Below, piece after piece: positions 25,823 to 34,621 of a stretch of DNA of 64,000 bases. The position numbers and the translations under genes are program-made. The notes beneath the pieces were generated by a model that saw only the letters and a list, made by a program, of their open reading frames with translations, had not been told where the DNA came from and made no database searches. The DNA is taken from contig NZ_JALAMS010000001.1 in assembly GCF_026790145.1 (NCBI RefSeq), positions 558,001 to 622,000 on the forward strand, given 5' to 3'. The stretch comes from Bacillus_I endophytica_A (GTDB taxonomy: Bacteria > Bacillota > Bacilli > Bacillales > Bacillaceae_H). Positions within the stretch are counted from its first letter, which is position 1. Each line of letters begins with the position of its first letter.

Positions 25823-26848
25823 ATGAAGAAAATTAGAATTGGTCTAGTTGGTGCAGGAAGAATGGGAGCTTTTCATGCAGAAACAATAGAAAAGCGACTT
25901 TTGGGAGCAGAATTATATGCTGTAGCTGATCCTATGAGTGGAGCTGCTGAAAAATTAATTCATACACTAGGTTCGTCAGCTAAAGCGTATGATAATCCAT
26001 CAGATATGTTTAAAGATTCCAATATAGATGGAGTTGTGATTGCTTCGCCAGCTAGAACGCATGCTGAAAATATTATTAGAGCAGCGCAAAATGGAAAAGC
26101 TGTGTTTTGCGAAAAACCAATGGCTATAACGATTGAGGAAGCAGATCAGGTGATTCAAACAGTTAATGAGTACAACGTTCCTCTGCAAGTAGGATTTAAC
26201 CGCAGATTTTCAAAAGATTTTAGAAGCGCACATCATGAGATTTTACAAGGAGATCTTGGAACGCCGCAGCTTTTACGTTCTTTAACAAGAGATCCAGTAT
26301 TAGCGGACCCAGCCCCTGTTCCAGAGTGGACAATATTTTTAGAAACGCTCATTCATGACTTTGATATTTTAAACTATCTAAATCCAGGATCTCTTCCTGT
26401 AGAAGTATATGCTGTAGCAGATGCCTTAGTTAGACCGGATTTTAAGGAAAGGGGTTTCCTAGATACAGCTGTTGTGACAATTAAATATGATAATGGAGCA
26501 ATTGCTACTGCAGAAGCCAATTTCCAAGCTGTATATGGATATGATGTAAGAGCAGAAGCGTTTGGTTCAAAAGGGATGATGACAATTGGAAGTATTCGAG
26601 AATCTAATATGACGCGTTATAACAAAGATGGAGTAAGTTATAATACACTTCGCTATGATCAGCATCTATTACACGATGCTTATGTAGAAGAATTAGCTTC
26701 TTTTGTGAATGCTGTTCAAAATAACGAAAAAACAGCAGTTGGAGGAGAAGAAGCAAGAATGGCCCTTCTTATTGCACGTGCTTGCATTGAATCTGTTGTG
26801 CAAAAGAAACCAATTCAAATCGAGCACACTGTTTCAAATCTTGTATAA
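25823..26848 (+). CDS. Inositol 2-dehydrogenase-like Gfo/Idh/MocA enzyme
   Basis: 341 residues, close to the IolG type: Rossmann motif GLVGAGRMGAFHAE (about residues 6-19), catalytic Lys in VFCEKPMAI (about 96) and the D-x3-H-like pair in ETLIHDFDILNYL (about 170-176). Such enzymes oxidise myo-inositol or related cyclitols/sugars with NAD. GGGGTG precedes; ATG 25823 is taken rather than the GTG 9 nt upstream, which sits too close to that site. First gene of a four-gene operon with a LacI repressor, an MFS symporter and a TIM-barrel isomerase. The full iol set (iolBCDE) is absent, so another polyol or rare sugar is equally possible. Confidence 0.82.
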   Translation: MKKIRIGLVGAGRMGAFHAETIEKRLLGAELYAVADPMSGAAEKLIHTLGSSAKAYDNPSDMFKDSNIDGVVIASPARTHAENIIRAAQNGKAVFCEKPMAITIEEADQVIQTVNEYNVPLQVGFNRRFSKDFRSAHHEILQGDLGTPQLLRSLTRDPVLADPAPVPEWTIFLETLIHDFDILNYLNPGSLPVEVYAVADALVRPDFKERGFLDTAVVTIKYDNGAIATAEANFQAVYGYDVRAEAFGSKGMMTIGSIRESNMTRYNKDGVSYNTLRYDQHLLHDAYVEELASFVNAVQNNEKTAVGGEEARMALLIARACIESVVQKKPIQIEHTVSNLV

Positions 26849-26926
26849 GAAAAGACAGAGAAGAGCTTTTTAGGAAATCGAAGTTCGCTTATACTTATGG
26901 TAAACAACAGTAGAGGTGGTTTTCCC

Positions 26927-27931
26927 ATGAAAGCGACAATATATGATGTAGCCAAAAAAGCGAACGTTTCGATTTCAACTGTTTCAAAAGTATTAAATGG
27001 AACAGGAAACATTAGTGAGAAAACAAAAAAAAGAATTCGTAATATAATCGAAGAACTTCAGTATCAGCCAAGTGTTGTTTCATCTGTAAAAAAAGCAATT
27101 AAAACGATTGGATTATTAATTCCAGATGTAGCAAACCCCTTTATGGCTGAGGTAGCAAGAGCCGTGGAGGACAGCGGAAGGAAGAGGGGATTTAACGTTA
27201 TTATTTGCAGTACAGATAATGACTCAACAAGAGAAGATCAATATATTTCAATGCTTCGTCAAAAATACGTTGATGGACTTATTATTACAACAGGATTAAA
27301 AAACAGAAAAGCAATAAAAGAGCTTGTTGAAAGCGATATGCCTGTTGCTATGCTTTCTCGTGATGTTCCTTATCTTCCGCTTCATACGGTGGTAGTTGAT
27401 GATTTTCAAGGTGGATATGAAGCAGCTACTCATCTTGCAGACCTTGGACATAAAAGGATGGCCATGATTGCAGAAGATGTTGATGTTCCTTCTATTAAAC
27501 AGCGGGCAGAGGGATTTAAAGAAGGTCTTCGGCTTTCAAATCTTCCTTTTAATGATAAAGATATTGTCTACTGTCCGCACGATCTTCATGAAAGTAAAAA
27601 AGCAAGCTTAAAACTGTTGAAAGATGTTTCAGAAAGACCAACTGCTATTTTCGTTTCAACCGAGATTCTTGCTCTCGGGGTTTTGCAAGCTGCTCGTTCT
27701 TTAAATATTTCCGTTCCGCATGAACTTTCTGTGATTGGCTTTGATAATAGCATACTTGCTAAAATTAGCGATCCACAGCTTACAACAATTGAACAGCCAA
27801 AGAAAGAAATGGGCGAAAAAGTCATTGAACTTCTTATAAGTGAGATTGAGCAAAAAAGCGATGTAAAACAACGAGTAACTCTTTCACCAAAGCTCGTTAT
27901 AAGAGAGTCGACTTCACAATGTAGGAAATAA
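26927..27931 (+). CDS. LacI family repressor of the polyol operon
   Basis: 334 residues. N-terminal HTH (TIYDVAKKANVSISTVSKVL, about residues 3-22) with the hinge, then a sugar-binding domain (GLLIPDVANPFMAEVARAVE; LSVIGFDNS). ATG 26927 follows GTAGAGGTGG; upstream residues in frame are not family-like. Located within the operon it probably represses; a candidate operator lies at 25765. The last about 20 residues before the stop include the usual PKLVIRESTSQ ending of the family. Confidence 0.87.
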   Translation: MKATIYDVAKKANVSISTVSKVLNGTGNISEKTKKRIRNIIEELQYQPSVVSSVKKAIKTIGLLIPDVANPFMAEVARAVEDSGRKRGFNVIICSTDNDSTREDQYISMLRQKYVDGLIITTGLKNRKAIKELVESDMPVAMLSRDVPYLPLHTVVVDDFQGGYEAATHLADLGHKRMAMIAEDVDVPSIKQRAEGFKEGLRLSNLPFNDKDIVYCPHDLHESKKASLKLLKDVSERPTAIFVSTEILALGVLQAARSLNISVPHELSVIGFDNSILAKISDPQLTTIEQPKKEMGEKVIELLISEIEQKSDVKQRVTLSPKLVIRESTSQCRK

Positions 27932-28003
27932 AAAAGAGCGTAGTACAGAAGCAAGCCTTTTGCCAAGAGGTAAATAAAAACTACAGTGGTTTTGGAGGAC
28001 GTT

Positions 28004-29371
28004 ATGAAATCTAAAAAAGCATATATTAGCGTCATTTATTTTTTTGGAGCTTTAGGTGGGTTGCTTTTTGGCTATGATACAGGCGTTATATCTGGAGCGC
28101 TGTTATTTATTAAGGAAGATTTAGGATTAACCCCTTTTATGGAAGGACTAGTTGTAAGCGGCGTTTTAATTGGTGCCTTAGTTGGGGCTGCTCTTTGCGG
28201 ACCTATAGCTGACAAGGTTGGCCGAAAGAAAACGATTATATTGCTTGGTGTTCTATTTACAATTGGAGCAATTGGAACAGGTTTAGCACCAAACGTGGAA
28301 GTCCTTGTGTTATTTCGGATTTTCCTTGGTGTTCCTGTTGGGGGAGCTTCTGCTCTTGTACCACTTTATCTTTCAGAGATGGCCCCTGCAGCAATACGTG
28401 GAAGAGTTGCTTCACTAAATACGCTAATGAATGCATTAGGTATTCTTATGGCTTATATCGTCAACTTCGCTTTCTCTGCTTCAGGAAGATGGGATTGGAT
28501 GCTGATTTTAGCCGTCGTACCTTCTGTTCTTTTAATGATTGGAATGTTTTTTATGCCGGAAAGTCCACGCTGGCTATTAAAGCAAAATCGAGAAGGAGAC
28601 GCGCGCAAAGTTTTGCTGTTAACTCGTGACGCAAAGCTTGTTGAAGAAGAAATTAAGAATATCCAAGAAGTAAAAGCAGCGGAAAAAGTTCCTTTCTCTG
28701 CTCTATTTGCTCCAGCTGTAAAACCCATTTTATTCATCGGGGTAGGAATAGCTATTTTTCAACAGATGATTGGAACAAACACTATCATCTATTACACCCC
28801 AACCATTTTAGAAAATGCAGGTTTTGGGGCTTCAAGTGCTATTGCTGGAACGATTGGAATTGGAATTGTAAACTTACTTTTTACAATGATTGGTCTAGTT
28901 CTGATTGATAAAATAGGTAGAAGAATGCTCATGCTGCTCGGTAATGTAGGAATGTCTATTGCTCTTGTTGTGCTTGGGCTTAGCACGCTATTTTTTACAG
29001 CGCCCGGATGGCTTTTATTAACATGCTTATGCTTATTTATGGTAGCGTATTCAGCCAGTTGGGGAATGGTTGTATGGGTTGTCCTTGCAGAGATTTTTCC
29101 ACTGAGAATTCGTGGTACCGCAATCGGATTAGCAAGTACGACGCTTTGGTTAGCAAACATTGTTGTATCCCTTTCATTCCCTGTTTTATTAAATGCTTTT
29201 GGCTCAGGTTCGCTTTTCCTTACGTACGGTGCGATTGGCATCTTTGCCTTTCTATTCGTCTATAAATTTGTTCCTGAAACAAAAGGAAAAACGCTTGAAA
29301 AAATTGAAGCTGAAATCTCATCAAAGAAAACGATTCGTTCTAGAGAAGTCGCGGTATCTATTCGAAAGTAA
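28004..29371 (+). CDS. MFS sugar/polyol:H+ symporter (IolT/AraE-like)
   Basis: 455 residues, sugar porter family. Signatures: GGLLFGYDTGVISGAL (TM1, about residues 14-29), G-R-K motif DKVGRKK, PESPRWLL, the central FQQMIGTNTIIYYTPTI (QQ-x-x-G-x-N-x-x-x-Y-Y) and the C-terminal VPETKGKTLEKIE. Twelve TM segments. It likely takes up the polyol oxidised by the neighbouring dehydrogenase. RBS TTGGAGGACG before ATG 28004. Its closest paralogue nearby is the broken transporter at 30293. Confidence 0.88.
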   Translation: MKSKKAYISVIYFFGALGGLLFGYDTGVISGALLFIKEDLGLTPFMEGLVVSGVLIGALVGAALCGPIADKVGRKKTIILLGVLFTIGAIGTGLAPNVEVLVLFRIFLGVPVGGASALVPLYLSEMAPAAIRGRVASLNTLMNALGILMAYIVNFAFSASGRWDWMLILAVVPSVLLMIGMFFMPESPRWLLKQNREGDARKVLLLTRDAKLVEEEIKNIQEVKAAEKVPFSALFAPAVKPILFIGVGIAIFQQMIGTNTIIYYTPTILENAGFGASSAIAGTIGIGIVNLLFTMIGLVLIDKIGRRMLMLLGNVGMSIALVVLGLSTLFFTAPGWLLLTCLCLFMVAYSASWGMVVWVVLAEIFPLRIRGTAIGLASTTLWLANIVVSLSFPVLLNAFGSGSLFLTYGAIGIFAFLFVYKFVPETKGKTLEKIEAEISSKKTIRSREVAVSIRK

Positions 29372-29402
29372 AATGAAAAATTATCACATATAGGAGGCCA
29401 CT

Positions 29403-30230
29403 ATGAAAAGAGACTATGGACTATGTTTATGGACATTTGGAAATGTTCCTTTTGAAGAAAAGTGTCGTCTAGCAAGTGAAGTTGGAGTAAATGGGGTAGA
29501 AGTGGAAGGAGATATTAGTCAAGATCCTAGAGAAATAGTCACTATCCTTTCTAAATATGATTTAAAAATCCTGTCTATTACGCCAAACAATGTAGATATC
29601 TCAAGTGATAATGAAAGCGTTCGCAAAAAGGCGATTGAGTATTTTCTAGATCTCCTTTCATGGGCAGATGAGCTTGGAGCAAAGCGAATTTGTTTGCATG
29701 GGGATGTTGGAAAAGTTGTTGGATGCGGAGACGAACAAAAAGATTGGGCAAGGCTTGTTGAAAGCTCTAAAAAGATATTACAAAAAGCTGAGAACCTTCA
29801 TATTGAAGTTGTATTTGAAGTATTAAACAGATATGAAAATCACCAAGTACGAACAGGGCAAGAAGCGTTAAAACTCATTGAAGATGTGAAAAGCTCCAAT
29901 TTGAAAGTTCTCCTTGATTCATATCATATGAACATTGAAGAGGAAAATCCAGCTCAAGCGCTAAAAGAGGTTGGACAACATTTAGGTGTGTATCATATTG
30001 GGGATTCAAACCGTCAAGGTATTGGCCAAGGACACGCTAATATTCATGAACAAATTGAAGTGCTGCACGAGATTGACTACAGAGGCCCAATTATTATGGA
30101 AATGACTGCTCCTGGACCAAATCCATTTACACCCATAAAGGAAGAAGGGTATATTGAGGTTGTAAAAAATTATTATAAAGACTCTCTTTCTATTATAAAA
30201 GAATGGGAGCAAAATAAAATACAAGTATGA
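29403..30230 (+). CDS. Sugar phosphate isomerase/epimerase (IolE/IolI-type TIM barrel)
   Basis: 275 residues, xylose-isomerase-like TIM barrel (AP-endonuclease 2 family). Likely metal ligands lie in EVVFEVLNRYENH (Glu), VLLDSYHMNIEEEN (Asp/His), GVYHIGDSNRQGIGQGH (His/Asp) and PIIMEMT (Glu). Members include IolI, IolE and various keto-sugar epimerases. RBS TAGGAGG, ATG 29403. Last gene of the polyol operon, so it probably acts on the keto product of the dehydrogenase. Confidence 0.85.
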   Translation: MKRDYGLCLWTFGNVPFEEKCRLASEVGVNGVEVEGDISQDPREIVTILSKYDLKILSITPNNVDISSDNESVRKKAIEYFLDLLSWADELGAKRICLHGDVGKVVGCGDEQKDWARLVESSKKILQKAENLHIEVVFEVLNRYENHQVRTGQEALKLIEDVKSSNLKVLLDSYHMNIEEENPAQALKEVGQHLGVYHIGDSNRQGIGQGHANIHEQIEVLHEIDYRGPIIMEMTAPGPNPFTPIKEEGYIEVVKNYYKDSLSIIKEWEQNKIQV

Positions 30231-30233
30231 AAG

Positions 30234-30266
30234 AAGCCAAATGCTAATATAGCATTTGGCCTTTTT
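30234..30266 (+). terminator. Terminator of the polyol operon
   Basis: GCCAAATGCT (30236-30245) pairs with AGCATTTGGC (30251-30260), then CTTTTT. Confidence 0.88.
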
Positions 30267-30292
30267 ATTATAAAAAGAGAGTCACTATTCGT

Positions 30293-30660
30293 TTAAACTG
30301 ATAGTTTTCGAGTATCTTTTTTGTTTGGTGTCCAAAACTGTTCAATTTCTTCAAGAGATTTATTTTTTGTTTCCGGTACAATTGTCATAACAAAGATAAA
30401 GCATATAACGTTAATAACAGCAAACGTCCAAAAAGCATATGCTCCTCCCAATCCGCTTAGGAGCATTGGGGTAAACTGTCCGATTGCTCAGTTTGCTCTC
30501 CATAAGAACATCGTCGTTAATCCAACAGCTCTTTCTCTTAAATGGTTTGGGAAAATTTCAGGAATCATAATCCAAGGAATAGGTCCCCTTGAAATACAAA
30601 ATGCAGCTGTAAATCCAATAATAAAGATAATAAGCCATGAACCTACAATATTAAAGAAGA
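30293..30660 (-). pseudogene. 3' remnant of MFS sugar transporter (AraE-like)
   Basis: Minus strand. The remaining part reads VGSWLIIFIIGFTAAFCISR, PIPWIMIPEIFPNHLRERAV, then MFLWRAN-stop-AIGQFTPMLL, LSGLGGAYAFWTFAVINVIC and the C-terminal IVPETKNKSLEEIEQFW. The TGA stands where the sugar porter family has Trp (N-W-x-x-G), a one-base TGG-to-TGA change. About two thirds of the 5' end is missing. Lies downstream of araR on the same strand and carries an AraR-like operator just ahead of the break, so it was probably an arabinose or oligosaccharide transporter. Confidence 0.8.
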
Positions 30661-30688
30661 AAACTCTTGCTTTGGAATTGATTCTGTA

Positions 30689-30704
30689 ATTTATACGTAT
30701 AAGT
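30689..30704. promoter_or_regulatory. AraR-like operator ahead of the broken transporter
   Basis: ATTTATACGTATAAGT matches the AraR operator pattern ATTTGTACGTACAAAT at 13 of 16 positions. It stands about 30 bp upstream of the surviving transporter coding sequence, suggesting the deletion removed the gene's middle but kept its control site. Confidence 0.5.
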
Positions 30705-30757
30705 GTCAATGGTTAAAAAATGTGCATACAAAAAAACACCTATTGAAAAATAGATGT

Positions 30758-31846
30758 TTAATTTTTTATTTCTTTTGTTGATTCTCTGATGACAAGCTCT
30801 GGTTGGTATACAATCGATTCTACTTTTTTTGTAAGAGGGGCTTCAATAAGTTTTAAAATCATATTTGCTGCGTCAATTCCCATCTGTTCTTTTGGGTGCT
30901 TTATCGTTGTCAATTTAACATCTACAATCTTTGCGACCTGTGAGTCATCATATCCAACAACTGATAAATCTTCTGGAATACTCAGGCCTAGTTCTTTAGC
31001 GATGCTCATCACAGTTAAAGCAACTTGATCGTTGTAGCATACAATACCAGTTGGGCGATTTGAACTTGTTAAACTTGCTTTAATACGCTGGGGTAACTCT
31101 TTCTTTTCCTCGTTTGTTCCATATGTAATAAAATCTCCTGGAACGGATAGAGAAGGATTTTGTTGATAAGCAGAAATAAAGCCATTCATTCGTTTTAACC
31201 CTTGGTGATCATCCGTTTTGAAAATTCCAAGGATTTTACGATGTCCAAGTGATAGCAAATGCTCAGTTGCCATATATCCGCCTTTTGTATCATCCATTGT
31301 AAGAGAAGGAAAATTTGTGTCTTGATATGTAGAGTGAATCATAACACAAGGCACATTGCTTTTTTCTAAGTTTTTATAAAACCCAATGTTTTGACTAGGA
31401 TAGGAGCTTTTAGTTGGCTCTACAATAATGCCCTCAATCGGATGTGAGAGTAAATTTTCTAAGCTTTTCCGCTCTAATAAAATGTCATGATGTGTACTAG
31501 AAAGTAAAAGTGAAAAAGAATGTTCTGACAAAACTTTTTCAATGCCAACAATAATGCTGGGAAAAATATAGTCAGCAATATGAGTCGTTAGCACAGCAAT
31601 TGTTTTGGTGAGCGTTTGAGTTTCCTGTTTTTCTCGCCAATTTGCAACATACATTCCGCCACCTTGAATACGATATAGATAATGTTCTACTTCTAAATCT
31701 CCAATCGCTCTACGGATAGTATGTCGACTTACATGAAATTTTTCCATAAGTTGTGTTTCAGTTGGTAATTTATCATGCGGGGAAAACTTATCACTCATAA
31801 GCCACGATTTAATTTCGTCTTTTACAGTTTTATATTTTGGTTGCAT
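30758..31846 (-). CDS. araR: AraR, GntR/LacI chimeric arabinose repressor
   Basis: 362 residues, the same length as B. subtilis AraR. An N-terminal GntR winged helix (about residues 1-70, LPTETQLMEKFHVSRHTIRR) is fused to a LacI-type effector domain (about 80-360, ISVVGYDD-like LSVVGYDDSQVAKI). This combination is characteristic of AraR, which represses arabinose uptake and catabolism until L-arabinose binds. AraR-like operators lie at 31958 and 30689. No ara catabolic gene is in the window; the only local target is the broken transporter. ATG 31846 follows GGAGGG. Confidence 0.87.
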   Translation of the reverse strand: MQPKYKTVKDEIKSWLMSDKFSPHDKLPTETQLMEKFHVSRHTIRRAIGDLEVEHYLYRIQGGGMYVANWREKQETQTLTKTIAVLTTHIADYIFPSIIVGIEKVLSEHSFSLLLSSTHHDILLERKSLENLLSHPIEGIIVEPTKSSYPSQNIGFYKNLEKSNVPCVMIHSTYQDTNFPSLTMDDTKGGYMATEHLLSLGHRKILGIFKTDDHQGLKRMNGFISAYQQNPSLSVPGDFITYGTNEEKKELPQRIKASLTSSNRPTGIVCYNDQVALTVMSIAKELGLSIPEDLSVVGYDDSQVAKIVDVKLTTIKHPKEQMGIDAANMILKLIEAPLTKKVESIVYQPELVIRESTKEIKN

Positions 31847-31957
31847 TGTAATCCCTCCATCAATCTTACTAACATCATAACCATTTTATATGCTTCATAC
31901 AAGAAAAGAGAAAATCGATTTACGAAAATAAATACTCATAAAAATAACAATTTTTAT

Positions 31958-31973
31958 ATTTGCACGTATAAAT
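31958..31973. promoter_or_regulatory. AraR-like operator upstream of araR
   Basis: ATTTGCACGTATAAAT matches the AraR operator ATTTGTACGTACAAAT at 14 of 16 positions. It lies 112 bp upstream of the araR start, consistent with autoregulation. Confidence 0.6.
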
Positions 31974-31989
31974 ACTACAGTTGATTCAT

Positions 31990-32219
31990 AGAAATCTCTT
32001 ACATTGAAAAGGTGGGAGAAAACGGGGAGCGAGTATTCAAATGGAGTTAATTTTGAAACTTTATTAGCTCGCTATCGAGGGAAAATCGCGTCTGAATGGG
32101 TAATGAAAAAGCTTATATAAATTTTAGATGAGAATGAGGAATTTTATATAGAAAGAAGTAGGAGCGATGAACAAAGAAAGATTTTGTTCATCGCTTTATT
32201 TTGTGAAAAAACATAAAAG
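31990..32219 (+). pseudogene. Possible gene remnant ahead of mrfA
   Basis: In one frame the plus strand reads EKTGSEYSNGVNFETLLA then RYRGKIASEWVMKKLI, a TAA, then ILDENEEFYIERSRSDEQRK and a second stop near 32216. The composition looks protein-like, and a terminator hairpin lies over its end, but there is no start and the family is not recognised. It may be the C-terminal leftover of a lost gene. The rest of the roughly 500-nt araR-mrfA gap holds only the AraR operator and promoter-like AT-rich DNA. Confidence 0.3.
32163..32201 (+). terminator. Orphan rho-independent terminator
   Basis: AGCGATGAACAAA (32163-32175) pairs with TTTGTTCATCGCT (32183-32195), then TTATTTTG. No intact plus-strand gene ends here. 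Confidence 0.7.
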
Positions 32220-32347
32220 AGAAGAAAGTACATTTAAATATGAAGAAAAGCGGAATTTTATGCTTTTATATTTAAAGTGAAAGGAAATATTTCTTATAGA
32301 AACCGAAACAAACATTCGATAGAATAAAAAGAATAGAGGTGACAAAA

Positions 32348-34594
32348 ATGAAGCATAAAAAATCTTTAAAAGAGTTAATTGATAGATTAAGAGAGAATGA
32401 AAATATTGCCTATTGGCATGAAATTGAGCCAAAAGAAGCTAAAACAGTGAAAATGCCCGAAAGTATTGATGAGCGCATTAAGAGAGCATTGAAAAAACGA
32501 GGTGTTGAAGAGCTTTATACACATCAAGCAACAGCATATAAGGAAATTCAAGGTAGGAAAAGTATTGTAGCTGTCACACCAACAGCTTCAGGGAAAACGA
32601 TGTGTTATAACTTACCTGTTTTGCAGTCGATTGCTGAGAACGAAGAAAACCGAGCCCTCTACCTTTTTCCGACAAAGGCGCTTGCTCAAGATCAAAAAAG
32701 CGAGCTTAATGAAATCATTGAGGAGATGGGAATTGATATTAAAAGTTACACATATGACGGTGACACATCTCCTCAAATACGGCAAACGGTTCGAAAAGCA
32801 GGGCACATTGTGATTACAAATCCTGATATGCTTCATTCGGCTATTTTACCTCATCATACAAAATGGGTCTCTCTTTTTGAGAACCTAAAATATATAGTAA
32901 TTGATGAACTTCACACATACCGAGGTATTTTTGGCAGCCATGTTACAAATGTTATCCGAAGATTAAAAAGAATTTGCAACTTTTATGGAAGTTATCCGCT
33001 CTTTATATGTACATCTGCAACAATTGCCAACCCACTTGAGCTCGGAGAAGGGCTCACGGGAGAGAAGATGACGTTAATTGATAATAACGGAGCGCCAAGC
33101 GGAAGAAAACATTTTGTTTTCTACAATCCTCCCATTGTGAACAAGCCGCTTAATATAAGAAAAAGTGCAACAGTTGAAGTGAATGAACTTGCCAAAGATT
33201 TCTTAAGGAATAATATTCAAACAATTGTGTTTGCAAGAAGTCGAGTGCGAGTTGAAATTATTTTAAGTCACTTAAAGGAGCTTGTGAAACGTGAGCTTGG
33301 ACCAAAGTCGATCAGAGGATATCGAGGAGGCTATTTACCGAAACAGCGCCGAGAAATTGAAAGAGGCTTAAGAACAGGAGACATCATGGGGGTTGTGAGT
33401 ACAAATGCCCTTGAGCTTGGTGTAGATATCGGTCAGCTTCAAGTGTGTGTTATGACGGGATATCCTGGAACTGTTGCAAGTACATGGCAGCAGGCAGGAA
33501 GAGCGGGGAGAAAGCACGGAGAAGCGCTCATTGTGATGGTTGGAAGCTCCTCTCCAATGGATCAGTACGTCATTCAGCATCCAGACTATTTTTTTGAACG
33601 TTCACCTGAGTTTGCGCGCATTAATCCCGATAACTTAGTGATTTTAGTTGATCATTTGAAATGTGCAGCATACGAACTTCCCTTTAGAAAAGGAGAAGTT
33701 TTTGGCGGAGTTGAGGTTGAAGACGTTTTAGAATTTTTAGTGGAGGAAAGAGTGCTTTACGAGTCAGGAGAAAAATGGTACTGGGCTAATGAGTCCTTCC
33801 CTGCTACAAATATTAGTCTTCGTTCAGCATCACAAGAAAATGTTGTGATTGTGGATATTTCTGAAACTGGAAATCGGCAAATTATTGGGGAAATGGATCG
33901 CTTTAGCGCTATGACACTTCTTCATGAAGAAGCTATTTATCTTCATCAAGGTATTCAGTATCAAGTCGAAGAACTTGATTGGGAAGAAAAGAAAGCATAT
34001 GTGAGAGAAGTTGACGTTGAGTATTTTACAGATGCAAACTTAGCGGTTAATTTAAAAGTGCTTGAAATTGACGAAAGCATGGAAAATAAGCATTCAAATG
34101 TTCACTATGGAGAAGTAGCGGTTAATGCAATGCCAACGATTTTTAAGAAAATCCGTTTAAGTACGTTTGAAAATATTGGATCAGGGCCAATTCATTTGCC
34201 GGAGGAAGAGCTTCATACAAGTTCAGCATGGTTTGAGCTACAAGATGTAGGAGAATTTGAAGAAAAAGCACTAGAGCAACTTTTAGCAGGTATTTCAAAT
34301 GTCCTGCGTCACGTTGTACCTATTCATGTTATGTGTGATCGCAATGATATATATGTTGTTCCCCAAATTAAAGCAACATATACAGGGTTTCCAACAGTCT
34401 TTTTGTATGATCGATATCCAGGGGGAATTGGACTTAGTGAAAATGTATTTAAACGATTTGCTGAAATTAAAGAAGCAGCAAAGGATCTTATTGTAAGATG
34501 TCCATGTGAAGATGGCTGTCCGTCTTGTATTGGAACAGAAATTGATACCCAAAACGCTAAAGAAAGAAGCTTAGAGCTGCTTGATTTATTATAG
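32348..34594 (+). CDS. mrfA: MrfA (YprA) DNA-repair helicase
   Basis: 748-residue superfamily 2 helicase. Walker A VTPTASGKTMC (about residue 77), DELH box (IDELHTYRG), SATIANP and the motif VI-like QQAGRAGRKHG are visible; the C-terminus is a DUF1998/MrfA-type zinc domain with CPCEDGCPSC (four Cys). In B. subtilis MrfA works with the exonuclease MrfB in nucleotide-excision-like, UvrA-independent repair of mitomycin C damage. ATG 32348 with AGAGGTGAC ahead; an ATG 9 nt earlier is possible. Followed by mrfB after 27 nt. Confidence 0.93.
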   Translation: MKHKKSLKELIDRLRENENIAYWHEIEPKEAKTVKMPESIDERIKRALKKRGVEELYTHQATAYKEIQGRKSIVAVTPTASGKTMCYNLPVLQSIAENEENRALYLFPTKALAQDQKSELNEIIEEMGIDIKSYTYDGDTSPQIRQTVRKAGHIVITNPDMLHSAILPHHTKWVSLFENLKYIVIDELHTYRGIFGSHVTNVIRRLKRICNFYGSYPLFICTSATIANPLELGEGLTGEKMTLIDNNGAPSGRKHFVFYNPPIVNKPLNIRKSATVEVNELAKDFLRNNIQTIVFARSRVRVEIILSHLKELVKRELGPKSIRGYRGGYLPKQRREIERGLRTGDIMGVVSTNALELGVDIGQLQVCVMTGYPGTVASTWQQAGRAGRKHGEALIVMVGSSSPMDQYVIQHPDYFFERSPEFARINPDNLVILVDHLKCAAYELPFRKGEVFGGVEVEDVLEFLVEERVLYESGEKWYWANESFPATNISLRSASQENVVIVDISETGNRQIIGEMDRFSAMTLLHEEAIYLHQGIQYQVEELDWEEKKAYVREVDVEYFTDANLAVNLKVLEIDESMENKHSNVHYGEVAVNAMPTIFKKIRLSTFENIGSGPIHLPEEELHTSSAWFELQDVGEFEEKALEQLLAGISNVLRHVVPIHVMCDRNDIYVVPQIKATYTGFPTVFLYDRYPGGIGLSENVFKRFAEIKEAAKDLIVRCPCEDGCPSCIGTEIDTQNAKERSLELLDLL

Positions 34595-34621
34595 AAGGGT
34601 TACTTAATCGGAGTGAAAAAA

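Noticed and set aside
34295..34552. Open frames inside mrfA on both strands
   Set aside because: They are shadows of the conserved helicase C-terminus and lack ribosome sites or family features.
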